From NCBI GenBank assembly GCA_945905745.1, contig CAMDQF010000002.1, positions 1-57,504 on the forward strand: a stretch of 57,504 bases of DNA. The letters are read 5' to 3'. The position numbers were made by a program, and so were the translations under genes. The stretch is from Litorilinea aerophila (GTDB lineage: Bacteria; Chloroflexota; Anaerolineae; Caldilineales; Caldilineaceae). Position 1 is the first letter of the stretch; each line of letters starts with the position of its first letter. The notes below the pieces were generated by a model. That model was not told the DNA's origin. It did not search any database and worked only from the letters and a program-made list of their open reading frames with translations. Positions 37,258 through 45,403 of this stretch are shown here, piece after piece.

Positions 37258-38625
37258 TTAGCCGTTTTCATCCAAACAGGCTTGAATCGTCTGATCAGCC
37301 GTAGTAAAGGCTTCCGCAGCCCCCTTTGTGCCCCGGATCACTTCCTCCAGAGCGGCCTGGTAGGCCTGCTGCACCACGCCCACATAGAAGCTGCCGCAGT
37401 CTGCCGGGTGATCCATCACCGGCAGAATGGCGTCGTCCGCGCCGTTGACAAAGGCCATGAAGTTCTGGGGCGGTGTCGCCAACCCATTCGTCCAGTCGCC
37501 CTTCTCAGCGATAGAGCGCAGCAGGGGCACGATAATTTCGGCCTGGGTCATCTTCGTCTGCACATCCGGCGTGATGATGTTCTTCACGTACTGATAGGCC
37601 AATTCCGGGTGCTTGCTCCCCGAATAGGCCGACATACCCCAGGTGCCCATACCCGTGCGGTGCTTGCCATCGGGCATCACCGGCATCAGTTGCACATCCC
37701 ACTCGAATTTGTCGGCCACGTTCGTGCGGATGGGTGTGCGCAGGGCCTGAATGTGGGTGTAGATGGCCGCCCGGCCCAACTGGAAGGAATCGCCGCCCAC
37801 ATCCAATCCCAAGGGTTGGGCGATGTTATGCTCGGCCCACAGATTGGCATAGGCTTGTAGACCTTCGACGGTCTTGGGGTCCGACCAGGTGGACTTGTCA
37901 TCGGCAAGAATCAGACCGCCATGGCCCACCACCCACGGATAGACCGTCGCCCACCAGCTCCAGGTGGCGTTGGAGAGACCCCAATACTTGGGGTTGCCAC
38001 TTTCGTCTTTCTCCATTTCGGTGATCAGCTTGCAGTTGGCGATCAGATCGTCCCAGGTCCAGGTGTCCGTGGGCAGATCCGCGCCAGCCTGTTCAAAGAG
38101 TGTCTTGTTGTAGTACATCGTCACCACATCCAAGCCAGAGGGTAGGAAGTGGATTTCGTTGTCCACTGTGCCCAAACCCAGCATGGCAGGGAAGACATCA
38201 TCCAAATCCACATCGGCATCGCCCTCAGCCATCGCTCGCAAATCGAGAGAGACATCGTTTTTGGCGAAGGGCACGGCATAGAGATCGGCGCTGAAGAACA
38301 CATCGGCCAGGGTACCAGCTGCGGCCTGGGCATAGACCAGTTCGGCCAGATCGCCACTGATGAACTCGAATTTGGAGGTCACGTTGGGCATTTTGGCTGT
38401 GGTGGCATCCCGCAGGAACTCATTGACCGGCTCCACAGGCGCGCCCTGCAGAATGGAAATGCGCAGCTCCACGGGTTCAGCCACCGGGGCAGCCTCGCCC
38501 CCACCGGCAGTGGTGGCGGCTGGCGGTGCCGGCGCGGCGCAGGCGGCCAAAGCAGCCATACCACCGGCAGCAGCGGCCAAACGCAGAAAACTACGACGAC
38601 TTACGGTACGACTCTGTACAGACAT
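37258..38625 (-). CDS. Extracellular sugar-binding protein of ABC transporter
   Basis: 455 residues, family 1 binding protein. N-terminus carries RTVSRRSFLRLAAAAGGMAALAAC: twin-arginine motif plus lipobox LAAC, then an Ala/Pro linker. Characteristic segments: FLPSGLDVVTMYYNKTLFEQAG, TWTWDDLIANCKLI and GTWGMSAYSGSKHPELAYQYVKNI. The ligand is an unknown oligosaccharide. AGGAGAAGAGG precedes the start. A separating hairpin follows the gene. Confidence 0.92.
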   Translation of the reverse strand: MSVQSRTVSRRSFLRLAAAAGGMAALAACAAPAPPAATTAGGGEAAPVAEPVELRISILQGAPVEPVNEFLRDATTAKMPNVTSKFEFISGDLAELVYAQAAAGTLADVFFSADLYAVPFAKNDVSLDLRAMAEGDADVDLDDVFPAMLGLGTVDNEIHFLPSGLDVVTMYYNKTLFEQAGADLPTDTWTWDDLIANCKLITEMEKDESGNPKYWGLSNATWSWWATVYPWVVGHGGLILADDKSTWSDPKTVEGLQAYANLWAEHNIAQPLGLDVGGDSFQLGRAAIYTHIQALRTPIRTNVADKFEWDVQLMPVMPDGKHRTGMGTWGMSAYSGSKHPELAYQYVKNIITPDVQTKMTQAEIIVPLLRSIAEKGDWTNGLATPPQNFMAFVNGADDAILPVMDHPADCGSFYVGVVQQAYQAALEEVIRGTKGAAEAFTTADQTIQACLDENG

Positions 38626-38967
38626 TTCCTCTTCTCCTTTGATGGTAATACGGGCGACAAAAATGCAGCTATAACAATCCTGCTTTGAAATGTGGGTTTT
38701 TGTAGGGAGGATTTCCTATTTGTCATCAACGACGGATAAGAAATCCTGCCACAAAACTCCTGATTTCTATGGGGCTTTGCGACAGGGGCAAATGTTAGAG
38801 CAGGCTCATAGGGGCGACTGCACAGGAGAGTATAAGGCCATTACGCTCATAATGCAAGTCCTGTAAACCTGATCATACGCATCTACTCCAGCCGCACCTA
38901 CGCATGGGAAATTCGATGTGTCAGTTAAGCTTTCAGAGAGAAAATGAAGATATTTGCCGCTGCGAAT
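38626..38967. other. Promoter region of the sugar ABC operon plus unassigned spacer
   Basis: Holds the promoter at 38829-38857 and an imperfect 17-bp inverted repeat, AGGATTTCCTATTTGTC (38708-38724) and GACGGATAAGAAATCCT (38731-38747), with 14 pairs. The repeat lies about 85 bp past the -10 in the 5' leader and could be a regulatory hairpin. No gene seen. Confidence 0.5.
38829..38857 (-). promoter_or_regulatory. Sigma-70-type promoter of the first sugar ABC operon
   Basis: Minus strand TTGCAT (38852-38857), 17-nt spacer, TATACT (38829-38834). It gives a leader of about 200 nt before the binding-protein start. Confidence 0.75.
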
Positions 38968-39549
38968 TCAAGTTGGAAAAACCTGTGAAACGTCGGGCGA
39001 GGCGAGGGTTGGCTGGTCTTTATACAAGAAGCAGGCTACTGTACGCCCGTCGTCTGGCAAGTAGAAGGACGGGCGTTGGCTCCAACATTCCTGCATGGCA
39101 GCAGGACAACGCGGGGCAAACTTACAACCGGATGATTTGCGGAGCTGGATTTCTTCAAACTCGACCCCACCCCAGCGCTTGCTCTTGTCGGGCAACGGCA
39201 TGGAGGAGACGAGAAGCTGTGTGTAGGGATGCTTGGGGTTGCGGATCACCTGTTCGACGGAACCAGCCTCGACCACAGAACCCGCATACATGATGAGAAT
39301 ATTCTCACAGATCTGGTAGGCGGTGGTCAGATCGTGGGTGATATAGAGGATGGAGATGCCGAAATCCTGATTCAATTTGCGTAGGCTGGAGAGAATGGTG
39401 GCGCGCAAAGAGGCATCCACCATCGAGACCGGCTCATCCGCCATCACCACCTTTGGTTGGCAGAGCAAGGCGCGTGCCACCATGAGTCTCTGCTTTTGAC
39501 CGCCGCTCAACTGATGCGGAAAACGCCCCAAAGTCTCGGCCGGGCGCAA
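38968..39549 (-). pseudogene. C-terminal remnant of a peptide ABC transporter ATPase (DppF-like)
   Basis: About 193 codons beginning at LRPAETLGRFPHQLSGGQKQRLMVARALL, that is after the Walker A half, which is absent. Signature, Walker B (KVVMADEPVSMVDASLRA), H-loop (YITHDLT) and the C-terminal Cys region are intact. It closely parallels the second half of the gene at 31236-32261 but is not identical. The break lies within 15 bp of the sugar permease stop (39562), so a rearrangement joined the two. Cannot bind ATP by itself. Confidence 0.88.
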
Positions 39550-39561
39550 CCCATTTTCACA

Positions 39562-40506
39562 TCAAAACTTGATGGCACCCTCGGTGACACCCTTCATAAA
39601 CCAGCGCTGGAGCAGGGCGTAAATCACAACGACGGGAAAGGCGCTGAAGAGCAGCATGGCTGCGTCGGCGGCTTCGCTGGCAAACTTACCGCGCAACTGG
39701 GGCACGTTGGCCGTGGCTGTCTCGTAGCCGCTGGTAAGTACCTTACGGATACCCACAGAAATCGTCAACTGGCTGTCCCGGTCAATCATAGTAAAGGTGA
39801 CGAGGAAATCGCTCCAGACGCCTACGAAGGCCAGGGTGCCGATGATGACCATAGCGCTGGTAGCCAGTGGCAGGGCGATGCGCCAAAAAATCTGCCAGCG
39901 GCTGGCACCGTCCATCATGGCCGATTCTTCGATCTCTTTGGGCACAGCCAGAAAAGCCTGGCGCATGATAAAGATAGGCACAGGAAGCCCAGAACTAAAG
40001 AGCAGAATCAACCCGAAGAGGCTGTTGCGCAGCTTGAGGAAGTTCATCAACTCGTAGAGGGCCATCAGACCGCCGCCACGGGGTACAAACATAGAGATCA
40101 CAATCATCAGAAAGATCAGATCACGGCCCCGGAACGACATGCGGGCAAAAGCATAGCCAGCCAGAGAAGCGCACAGTACCTGAATCGCCGTTACCCCAAA
40201 GGCCAGGATAAAGCTGTTTTTCATATAAATAGGCAACTGTTGAATGGCCGTGAACATATACTCGTAGTTCACCAGGCTGATGGCCCGGGGCAACAGTTCG
40301 GCCGGATGTTCGTAGAACTGCTGGGCATCCTTCAACGACGAAGAGATGAGCCAGAGGATAGGCAGCAGCACGACAAACATCACCACAAACAAGGCAGCGT
40401 GGGCCAAAATATCATGACGGCGCAACCAGACGGCGATCCCATTTTGTCCCCGCGCTGTAGAGACCTTCCCAGAAAGATTCGTACCCATAGATTTGTTCTC
40501 CATCAT
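39562..40506 (-). CDS. Carbohydrate ABC transporter permease (MalG-like)
   Basis: 314 residues. Helix one DILAHAALFVVMFVVLLPILWLISSSLKD; EAA loop EIEESAMMDGASRWQIFWRIALPL; C-terminus LLQRWFMKGVTEGAIKF, a complete MalG-type end. Overlaps the upstream MalF-like gene by 4 nt. The N-terminal MMENKSMG offers alternative starts at 40503 and 40488. Confidence 0.92.
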   Translation of the reverse strand: MMENKSMGTNLSGKVSTARGQNGIAVWLRRHDILAHAALFVVMFVVLLPILWLISSSLKDAQQFYEHPAELLPRAISLVNYEYMFTAIQQLPIYMKNSFILAFGVTAIQVLCASLAGYAFARMSFRGRDLIFLMIVISMFVPRGGGLMALYELMNFLKLRNSLFGLILLFSSGLPVPIFIMRQAFLAVPKEIEESAMMDGASRWQIFWRIALPLATSAMVIIGTLAFVGVWSDFLVTFTMIDRDSQLTISVGIRKVLTSGYETATANVPQLRGKFASEAADAAMLLFSAFPVVVIYALLQRWFMKGVTEGAIKF

Positions 40507-41435
40507 TCCCGCTCCCGAGACCAGCGGAAGATCAACGCGACCAGTGCGGCAGTGACCAGACTAACCGACAGGCTGATAGCCGAAGCGTAGCCCAGACGCA
40601 GATCACCCCGTACAAAGGCAATGTCGTAGAGATAGTAGCCCAGACTCTGGGTCGATCCCTGCGGACCGCCCTGGGTCAAGATCAGCATTGGCTCGGTGAC
40701 GCCAAAGACACCGGGTATGGTCAGGATCAGAATCAGGGCCGTTGTCGGCTTGAGCAGAGGCAGCGTGATATAGATGAACTGCTGCCACAGGCTGGCGCCG
40801 TCCAACGACGCCGCTTCGTAGAGTTCGGACCCAATGTTGTAGATACCGATCAAGAAGAGTAGCGTAGGAAAACCAAAGATAATCCAGAGATGGGCGGTGC
40901 CTACCGCGGGCAGGGCCGTGGCTACTTCGCCCAGCCAGTAGGGCGGCTTCTCTACACCCAGCCCCCGCAATACACTGTTGATCAGCCCAAAGTTAAGGGA
41001 ATACATCTGACCAAACATCAAAAAGCTGACAGCTACAGGCAGAATTGTGGGCAGGTAGACCGTCCAGCGGTAGAAGCCGGAGCCTTGACGTACTCGGCTG
41101 ATGAGGATGGCGGTAAACAGTGCGATGATCAGCACGGCGGGGACGACGATCAGCGCATATTTAGCCGAAACCAGCGCGGCATCCCGCACCTTGCTACTCT
41201 CGAAGAGTTGGCCAAAATTTTCCACACCGTTGAAAGCCCAGCGGGTTTCGGGGTAGACAAAGCGATAATCGGTAAAGGCCATCAAAATGCCCCGAATCAG
41301 GGGCCAGATGTTGAAGACGATATAGAGCAGAAGAGCAGGCGCTATAAATAGATAGCCAGGCAGATCGTCCCGCAGGAACGATGAACGCTTTTTGGTGTGG
41401 ATCACTTGTTGGGTGGATGTGGCTTGCGTGGTCAC
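40503..41435 (-). CDS. Carbohydrate ABC transporter permease (MalF-like)
   Basis: 310 residues from GTG 41435 (AGGGGTG 6 nt upstream); a GTG at 41444 is alternative. Helix one GYLFIAPALLLYIVFNIWPLIRGILMAFTD; EAA loop ELYEAASLDGASLWQQFIYITLPLLKPT. Its gap to the binding-protein gene carries hairpins that may reduce permease expression. Confidence 0.92.
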   Translation of the reverse strand: MTTQATSTQQVIHTKKRSSFLRDDLPGYLFIAPALLLYIVFNIWPLIRGILMAFTDYRFVYPETRWAFNGVENFGQLFESSKVRDAALVSAKYALIVVPAVLIIALFTAILISRVRQGSGFYRWTVYLPTILPVAVSFLMFGQMYSLNFGLINSVLRGLGVEKPPYWLGEVATALPAVGTAHLWIIFGFPTLLFLIGIYNIGSELYEAASLDGASLWQQFIYITLPLLKPTTALILILTIPGVFGVTEPMLILTQGGPQGSTQSLGYYLYDIAFVRGDLRLGYASAISLSVSLVTAALVALIFRWSRERE

Positions 41436-41452
41436 GAATATCACCCCTAACC

Positions 41453-41514
41453 TGAAAATAGGGACGGAGATCGGGGACTGGCGATTGCCCCACCCCCCAC
41501 TGCCCTTATTTTCA
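41453..41514. repeat. Degenerate heptad tract with inverted ends
   Basis: TGAAAATAGGG (41453-41463) and CCCTTATTTTCA (41503-41514) bracket GGGACGGAGATCGGGGACTG-type words similar to the 16801 element. Heavily diverged. Confidence 0.5.
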
Positions 41515-41557
41515 TTGTTGCTTGTGCCCGCAGGGGCATGGATACGGTTTCGGGATC

Positions 41558-41605
41558 AAAACGTGAAACGTGAGTTCATCTGTCCAAACTCACGTTTCAC
41601 GTTTT
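41558..41605. repeat. Perfect heptad hairpin (AACGTGA class)
   Basis: AAAACGTGAAACGTGAGTT (41558-41576) and AACTCACGTTTCACGTTTT (41587-41605) are perfect 19-bp complements with a 10-nt loop. Each arm is a 7-nt tandem word. Confidence 0.9.
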
Positions 41606-41654
41606 ACCCATTAAAAACGCGGCACGACGAGGGCCGCTATAGAAAGAATGCCCG

Positions 41655-41687
41655 ATCTTCTGGGAAGCTCCGTGCTTCCCAGAAGAT
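41655..41687 (-). terminator. Attenuator-type hairpin after the binding-protein gene
   Basis: ATCTTCTGGGAAGC, 5-nt loop, GCTTCCCAGAAGAT: perfect 14-bp stem 12 bp past the binding-protein stop. On the minus strand CGGGCATTCTTTCT follows, a weak T-rich tail. Confidence 0.75.
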
Positions 41688-41698
41688 GAGTGAGCCGG

Positions 41699-43081
41699 TT
41701 AGAGCATCTCTTTCAGTTCAGCGTCGATCTCTTCTAGCGCGCCTGCCATGGCATCCACTGCGCTCAAACCGTTGGCAGGATCCAGTGCCTTCTCCAGCCA
41801 TGTGGTAATCACGGCAGTTTCGGTGCCCCAGGTCAGGTTGACCTGGAAGGGCACGGAATTGCGCACCAGATCGATCCCTTCCAACTGCCAAGCGTGCTTG
41901 GGCACATCCTTGATGAACTCATCGTAGGTGTACTGGTAAGCGGGCTTGGCGGCCACGTCGGCAATCTGCTGGCCCTGGGCTTTATTCTGGGGGCTGAACC
42001 ACCAGAGGAAGAAGTCGGTCATGCCCTGGGGATTGTTCGCCTTGTCCAGCACGACACAACCATTCAGCCAGAAGGGTGCCCCGGCCCGGGGTTCGCTGGC
42101 AACCCGGCGCATGTTGATGCCAGTGTCCGCTGCGCCGTCGCCGTGGGTCTGCTGGGCCAGGGTGCCATGTACATCAAAGGAGGACATGATGGCCGTACCC
42201 TTTTGCAGCCAGGTGCCAAAGCCAGCATTGACAGCCGGCATCAACCCGTCTGCCACCATGGCCTGCAACCATTCGATAGAGGCAATCGAAGCCTCCCCAG
42301 CCCAGTCGATCAACCCATCACTGGTGTAGGGTGCATCAGTTGCACCCCAGATCATGCCCACCAGATCGGTGAGCGGGGTGTTGGGCCGGTCAAAGGCGTT
42401 GATCTCTGGGTGCTGCGCGTGTACTTTTTCGGCAGCGGCCCGCACATCGTCCCAGGTGAGCAGGGGGCGATCCACACCCGCTTCGTCCAGGAATTCGTTG
42501 TACCAGCCTAAGGCCACGCTGCCCACGTTGCCGGGGATGGCATATTGTTTGCCTTCGGCCTTTGTCGATTCGAGAACCGTGGGGATGATGCCGGCGATGA
42601 CATCCGCTGCGCCGGGGATTGTCGAGGCTACAATGTAATCATCGATGGGTTGGATCAGACCCTGCTTGATCCAGCGCGCCGTATCCCAGGGCACCGCTAT
42701 GACCGCGTAGCCGTCCCACAGCAGATCACCGGCAGCCTGGGCAGCCTGAATTTTCGTGTCCAAGCCATCTGCGACTGGCTCATCCAGAACCAATTTGCGG
42801 TCAGGGAACTGTTCAGCCCAGGCAGCAGCGGCTACATCCCCGGCATAGGCATTGCGGATGTCCGTGCGCACCAGGAAGCTGATCTCCTCGGCTTCGGCGG
42901 CGGGGGCTGCTGCGGCAGCGGGTGCTTCTGTAGCAGCCGCCGCAGGCTCGGCAGCGGGAGCCGCTGGCGCAGGTGCGGCAGGCGCACAGGCAGCCAGGGC
43001 AACAGCGAGGGCAGCACTACTGCTGCCCACCAAAAAGGCACGACGACTGAGCTTGCGCTCTGGTTTGGATTGCTCGTTCAC
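41699..43081 (-). CDS. Extracellular sugar-binding protein of ABC transporter
   Basis: 460 residues. Twin-arginine KLSRRAFLVGSSSAALAVALAAC with lipobox LAAC, followed by about 40 residues of Ala/Pro/Glu linker. Binding-protein core: NVGSVALGWYNEFLDEAGVDRPLLTWDDV and FWLNGCVVLDKANNPQGMTDFFLWWFSP. First gene of the second sugar operon, driven by the promoter at 43166-43193. Ligand unknown. Confidence 0.92.
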   Translation of the reverse strand: MNEQSKPERKLSRRAFLVGSSSAALAVALAACAPAAPAPAAPAAEPAAAATEAPAAAAAPAAEAEEISFLVRTDIRNAYAGDVAAAAWAEQFPDRKLVLDEPVADGLDTKIQAAQAAGDLLWDGYAVIAVPWDTARWIKQGLIQPIDDYIVASTIPGAADVIAGIIPTVLESTKAEGKQYAIPGNVGSVALGWYNEFLDEAGVDRPLLTWDDVRAAAEKVHAQHPEINAFDRPNTPLTDLVGMIWGATDAPYTSDGLIDWAGEASIASIEWLQAMVADGLMPAVNAGFGTWLQKGTAIMSSFDVHGTLAQQTHGDGAADTGINMRRVASEPRAGAPFWLNGCVVLDKANNPQGMTDFFLWWFSPQNKAQGQQIADVAAKPAYQYTYDEFIKDVPKHAWQLEGIDLVRNSVPFQVNLTWGTETAVITTWLEKALDPANGLSAVDAMAGALEEIDAELKEML

Positions 43082-43150
43082 AGATATTCTCCTTTGTTGA
43101 ATCAGTCCGGCACAAAATGGGAAATGGGGTGATTGGGAGTGCTTAGAATT

Positions 43151-43160
43151 GACACGTGTC
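43151..43160. promoter_or_regulatory. Operator-like palindrome at the sugar operon promoter
   Basis: GACACGTGTC is a perfect 10-bp palindrome located just downstream of the -10 hexamer, where a repressor would block transcription. The adjacent LacI-type gene makes it the natural candidate ligand. Confidence 0.6.
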
Positions 43161-43165
43161 AGCGG

Positions 43166-43193
43166 ATTGTAGCATAGATTCCTATTGTGTCAA
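43166..43193 (-). promoter_or_regulatory. Sigma-70-type promoter of the second sugar ABC operon
   Basis: Minus strand TTGACA (43188-43193), 16-nt spacer, TACAAT (43166-43171). Confidence 0.85.
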
Positions 43194-43271
43194 ACGGCGC
43201 AAACGGTAAAAAGAGGACGACAGACAGCAGACGGCGGTTTATCCTCAATTCCCAATCCCATGAAGCCGGGT

Positions 43272-43383
43272 GTAATTCAGTTTCGGGGCAACCGATTCCG
43301 GGAATCGACCGAACCCAGTCTGCACAGCCGAAATCGTCTGGTCGATTCCCGGAATCAACGATCTTGCCCCCAATGTGAATTAC
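43272..43383. promoter_or_regulatory. Large dyad with two 15-bp palindromes in the divergent control region
   Basis: Arms 43272-43310 and 43340-43383 are inverted copies. Each contains a palindrome, CGATTCCGGGAATCG (43293-43307) and CGATTCCCGGAATCA (43343-43357), with centres 50 bp apart, close to five helical turns. Operators for a looping dimeric repressor, or the remains of a palindromic element. Confidence 0.6.
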
Positions 43384-43405
43384 CCCCCCCCCGAAGCCAA
43401 AAACC

Positions 43406-43433
43406 TTGACATCCCGTGGGAATCTGCTACCAT
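43406..43433 (+). promoter_or_regulatory. Promoter of the LacI-family gene
   Basis: TTGACA (43406-43411), 16-nt spacer, TACCAT (43428-43433), about 50 bp before the GTG at 43481. CGTGTCA at 43443 repeats half of the 43151 palindrome. Confidence 0.7.
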
Positions 43434-43480
43434 TCATTTACTCGTGTCATATACGATTCTTCCGACGAGAATTCATCAGC

Positions 43481-44093
43481 GTGAAACATCCTACCCAGGC
43501 CGATGTAGCCAAACTGGCCGGCGTCTCCAGAGCAAATGTTTCATATGTAGTCAGTCAATGTCATTAAGTTAAGGGTTTCAGCGCCACAAATGAGATGTAA
43601 TCACTTGGCGGCTACCAGTGTGATGGCGTGCTTGAAATCTGCTCACGAACTGCTGTTTTCCGCTTAACTTAACGACATTGAGGAGACCATGACCAGCGCT
43701 GGCATCCCCGCAGACCCGTCACTGATCGACCACTGCGGTGTGGGCATCGAAGACGGCTACCGGGCCGCGTTGCGCCTGCTGGGCCGCACGCCCCGGCCCA
43801 CCGCGTTGCTGGTGATCAACGACTGGCTGGCGATTGGCACGCTGCGGGCCGTGGGCGAGTGCGGGCTGCGCGTGCCGGAAGACATCTCCATCGCCAGCTT
43901 TGACGACACCGAGATGGCAGCCTATCTCAACCCGTCCCTCACCTCTGTGCGATCCAACGGCTACGAGTTGGGCCGCCAGGCTGCCAGCCTGGTCCTGGAA
44001 CGTATCCAACAGCCCGACCGCCCCATCCGCCGGGTGCAGATCGAGGCGGAGTTGGTTGTGCGCGACTCGACGGGGCCAGCAAGCGGTTTCTGA
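43481..44093 (+). pseudogene. LacI-family transcriptional regulator, interrupted and internally deleted
   Basis: From GTG 43481 the frame reads VKHPTQADVAKLAGVSRANVSYVVSQ, the LacI helix-turn-helix, and then runs into a 125-bp MITE-like element with a stop at 43565. The C-terminal part resumes about 43689: SLIDHCGVGIEDGYRAALRLL, PRPTALLVINDWLAIGTLRAVGECGLRVPEDISIASFDD and the dimer/effector C-lobe. About 150 residues normally between these (hinge and N-lobe) are missing. The DNA-binding and effector halves can no longer be joined, so the gene is inactive. It stood divergent to the sugar operon and probably repressed it. Confidence 0.9.
43556..43680. mobile_element. 125-bp MITE-like element in the LacI gene
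   Basis: Terminal inverted repeats CAATGTCATTAAGTTAAG (43556-43573) and CTTAACTTAACGACATTG (43663-43680) match at 17 of 18 positions. The 89-bp interior has no frame. No clear target duplication is seen, consistent with a deletion at insertion or afterwards. Confidence 0.85.
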
Positions 44094-44114
44094 CCACAAA
44101 CGATTGACCACGCA

Positions 44115-44143
44115 TTGCCCAAAACGGCGCTCCCGTCTACAAT
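44115..44143 (+). promoter_or_regulatory. Promoter upstream of the alcohol dehydrogenase-like gene
   Basis: TTGCCC (44115-44120), 17-nt spacer, TACAAT (44138-44143); a word-repeat element lies between it and the gene. Confidence 0.55.
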
Positions 44144-44161
44144 AGAAAAGTAGCGTTGACT

Positions 44162-44268
44162 TCAATCTTCGTGCAAATTTGTGTCTTCGTGGATCATTCA
44201 TTATTTTCAGCAGCCTCAACCGCTGTGATCCGCCCAATCCGCGTCATCCGCGTTCCATCTTTTCTCCG
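44162..44268. repeat. Word-repeat element (TTCGTG / ATCCGCG class)
   Basis: CTTCGTGCAAATTTGTGTCT and CTTCGTGGATC on the left, ATCCGCCCA, ATCCGCGTC and ATCCGCGTT on the right. It occupies the 5' leader of the dehydrogenase gene. Confidence 0.65.
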
Positions 44269-44282
44269 AAAGGAATCATCCC

Positions 44283-45305
44283 ATGAAATCACTAGTTTGG
44301 GAAGCACCCCGCTCGATGGTTTTGCGCGAAACCCCTATGCCCGTCATCCAGCCGGACGAAGTGTTGATCCGCGTGGTCTACGGCGGCATCTGCGGCTCGG
44401 AACTGAGCGGCTATCTGGGCCACAACTCCCTGCGCGTGCCGCCACTGGTGATGGGCCACGAGTTTTCCGGCGAAATTGCGGAGATAGGCGAACAGGCAGC
44501 CCTCAGCCACCCGGCCCTGACTGTGGGCACGGCGGTGACGGTCAACCCGCTCTTCTGCACAGACAATAGCATTTGGGACCAGCGGGGCCTCAACCAGCTC
44601 TGCCCCAACCGCCGACTCATCGGCGCGCACCGGCCCGGTGCCTATGCAGAATTTGTAGCCGTGCCTGCCCAGACAGTCACCCGACTGCCCGCGGGCATGT
44701 CCCTGCGCACGGGCAGTCTGACCGAACCGACAGCCTGCGGTGTGCGCATCGGCGAGCTGGCAGGGGAGGTGGCCGGGCAGAGTTGCCTGATTATCGGCGC
44801 GGGTCCCATCGGGCTATTGGCTCTGCAGGCGCTGAAATTGAGAGGCGCTCGCGAGGTTTTCATTGCGGATTTGGACAACGAACGGCTGGCGATGGGCGCG
44901 GCCCTGGGCGGCACAGCCCTACCCCCGCGCACTCTCGATGTAGTGCAGACGGTCAAAGAGGCGACCGGTGGCGGGGTGGCTGTGGCGGTGGATGCGGTGG
45001 GAGCGGCAGTTACCCGTCGCCAGTGTATCTCGGCCACCCAGCCCACAGGCACAGTCATCTTCAGCGGTCTGCACGAAGAGGTGAGTGAAGTGCCCGCGGC
45101 CGACATCATCCGCCGGGAGATTGTGGTGAAGGGCAGCTTTGCCTACACTCCCGCCAACTTCGCCGAAGCCGTCGCTATTCTGGAGCGGGGTGAGATGGGC
45201 CTGGACCCCTGGATTGTGGAAGCATCCCTGGGCGAAGGGGGCGACTGGTTCGACCGGCTGATCGACGCGCCGGGGGATGTGTCGAAAGTGCTGCTGAGAC
45301 CGTAA
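44283..45305 (+). CDS. Zinc-dependent medium-chain dehydrogenase (polyol/alcohol type)
   Basis: 340 residues. Catalytic zinc ligands Cys37 (GGICGSE) and His59-Glu60 (MGHEFSG). The structural-zinc loop is reduced: only Cys92 and Cys107 remain in FCTDNSIWDQRGLNQLCPNR, so structural zinc is probably absent. NAD site IIGAGPIGLLALQAL (residues about 170-184), then an acidic residue IADLDNERL favouring NAD over NADP. Similar to sorbitol/galactitol-phosphate dehydrogenases. Located next to the sugar transporter and LacI remnant, suggesting polyol catabolism. AAAGGAATCATCCC precedes the ATG. Confidence 0.88.
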   Translation: MKSLVWEAPRSMVLRETPMPVIQPDEVLIRVVYGGICGSELSGYLGHNSLRVPPLVMGHEFSGEIAEIGEQAALSHPALTVGTAVTVNPLFCTDNSIWDQRGLNQLCPNRRLIGAHRPGAYAEFVAVPAQTVTRLPAGMSLRTGSLTEPTACGVRIGELAGEVAGQSCLIIGAGPIGLLALQALKLRGAREVFIADLDNERLAMGAALGGTALPPRTLDVVQTVKEATGGGVAVAVDAVGAAVTRRQCISATQPTGTVIFSGLHEEVSEVPAADIIRREIVVKGSFAYTPANFAEAVAILERGEMGLDPWIVEASLGEGGDWFDRLIDAPGDVSKVLLRP

Positions 45306-45380
45306 ACTGAGTTGCGAATTGCGAATTGTGATACGCAACTCGCAACTCGCAATTCACAATTCACAATTCACAATTCGCAT
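45306..45380. repeat. Heptad inverted repeat (CACAATT / GCGAATT class)
   Basis: GCGAATTGTGA (45321-45331) and TCACAATTCGC (45368-45378) pair perfectly; the interior is tandem CAACTCG and CAATTCA words. It starts right after the dehydrogenase stop. Confidence 0.85.
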
Positions 45381-45403
45381 TCTTCCATTGGAGCTACCCG
45401 CCA

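Noticed and set aside
43556..43680. tRNA or attachment site at the LacI disruption
   Set aside because: The ends are plain terminal inverted repeats, and no cloverleaf or integrase gene is present.
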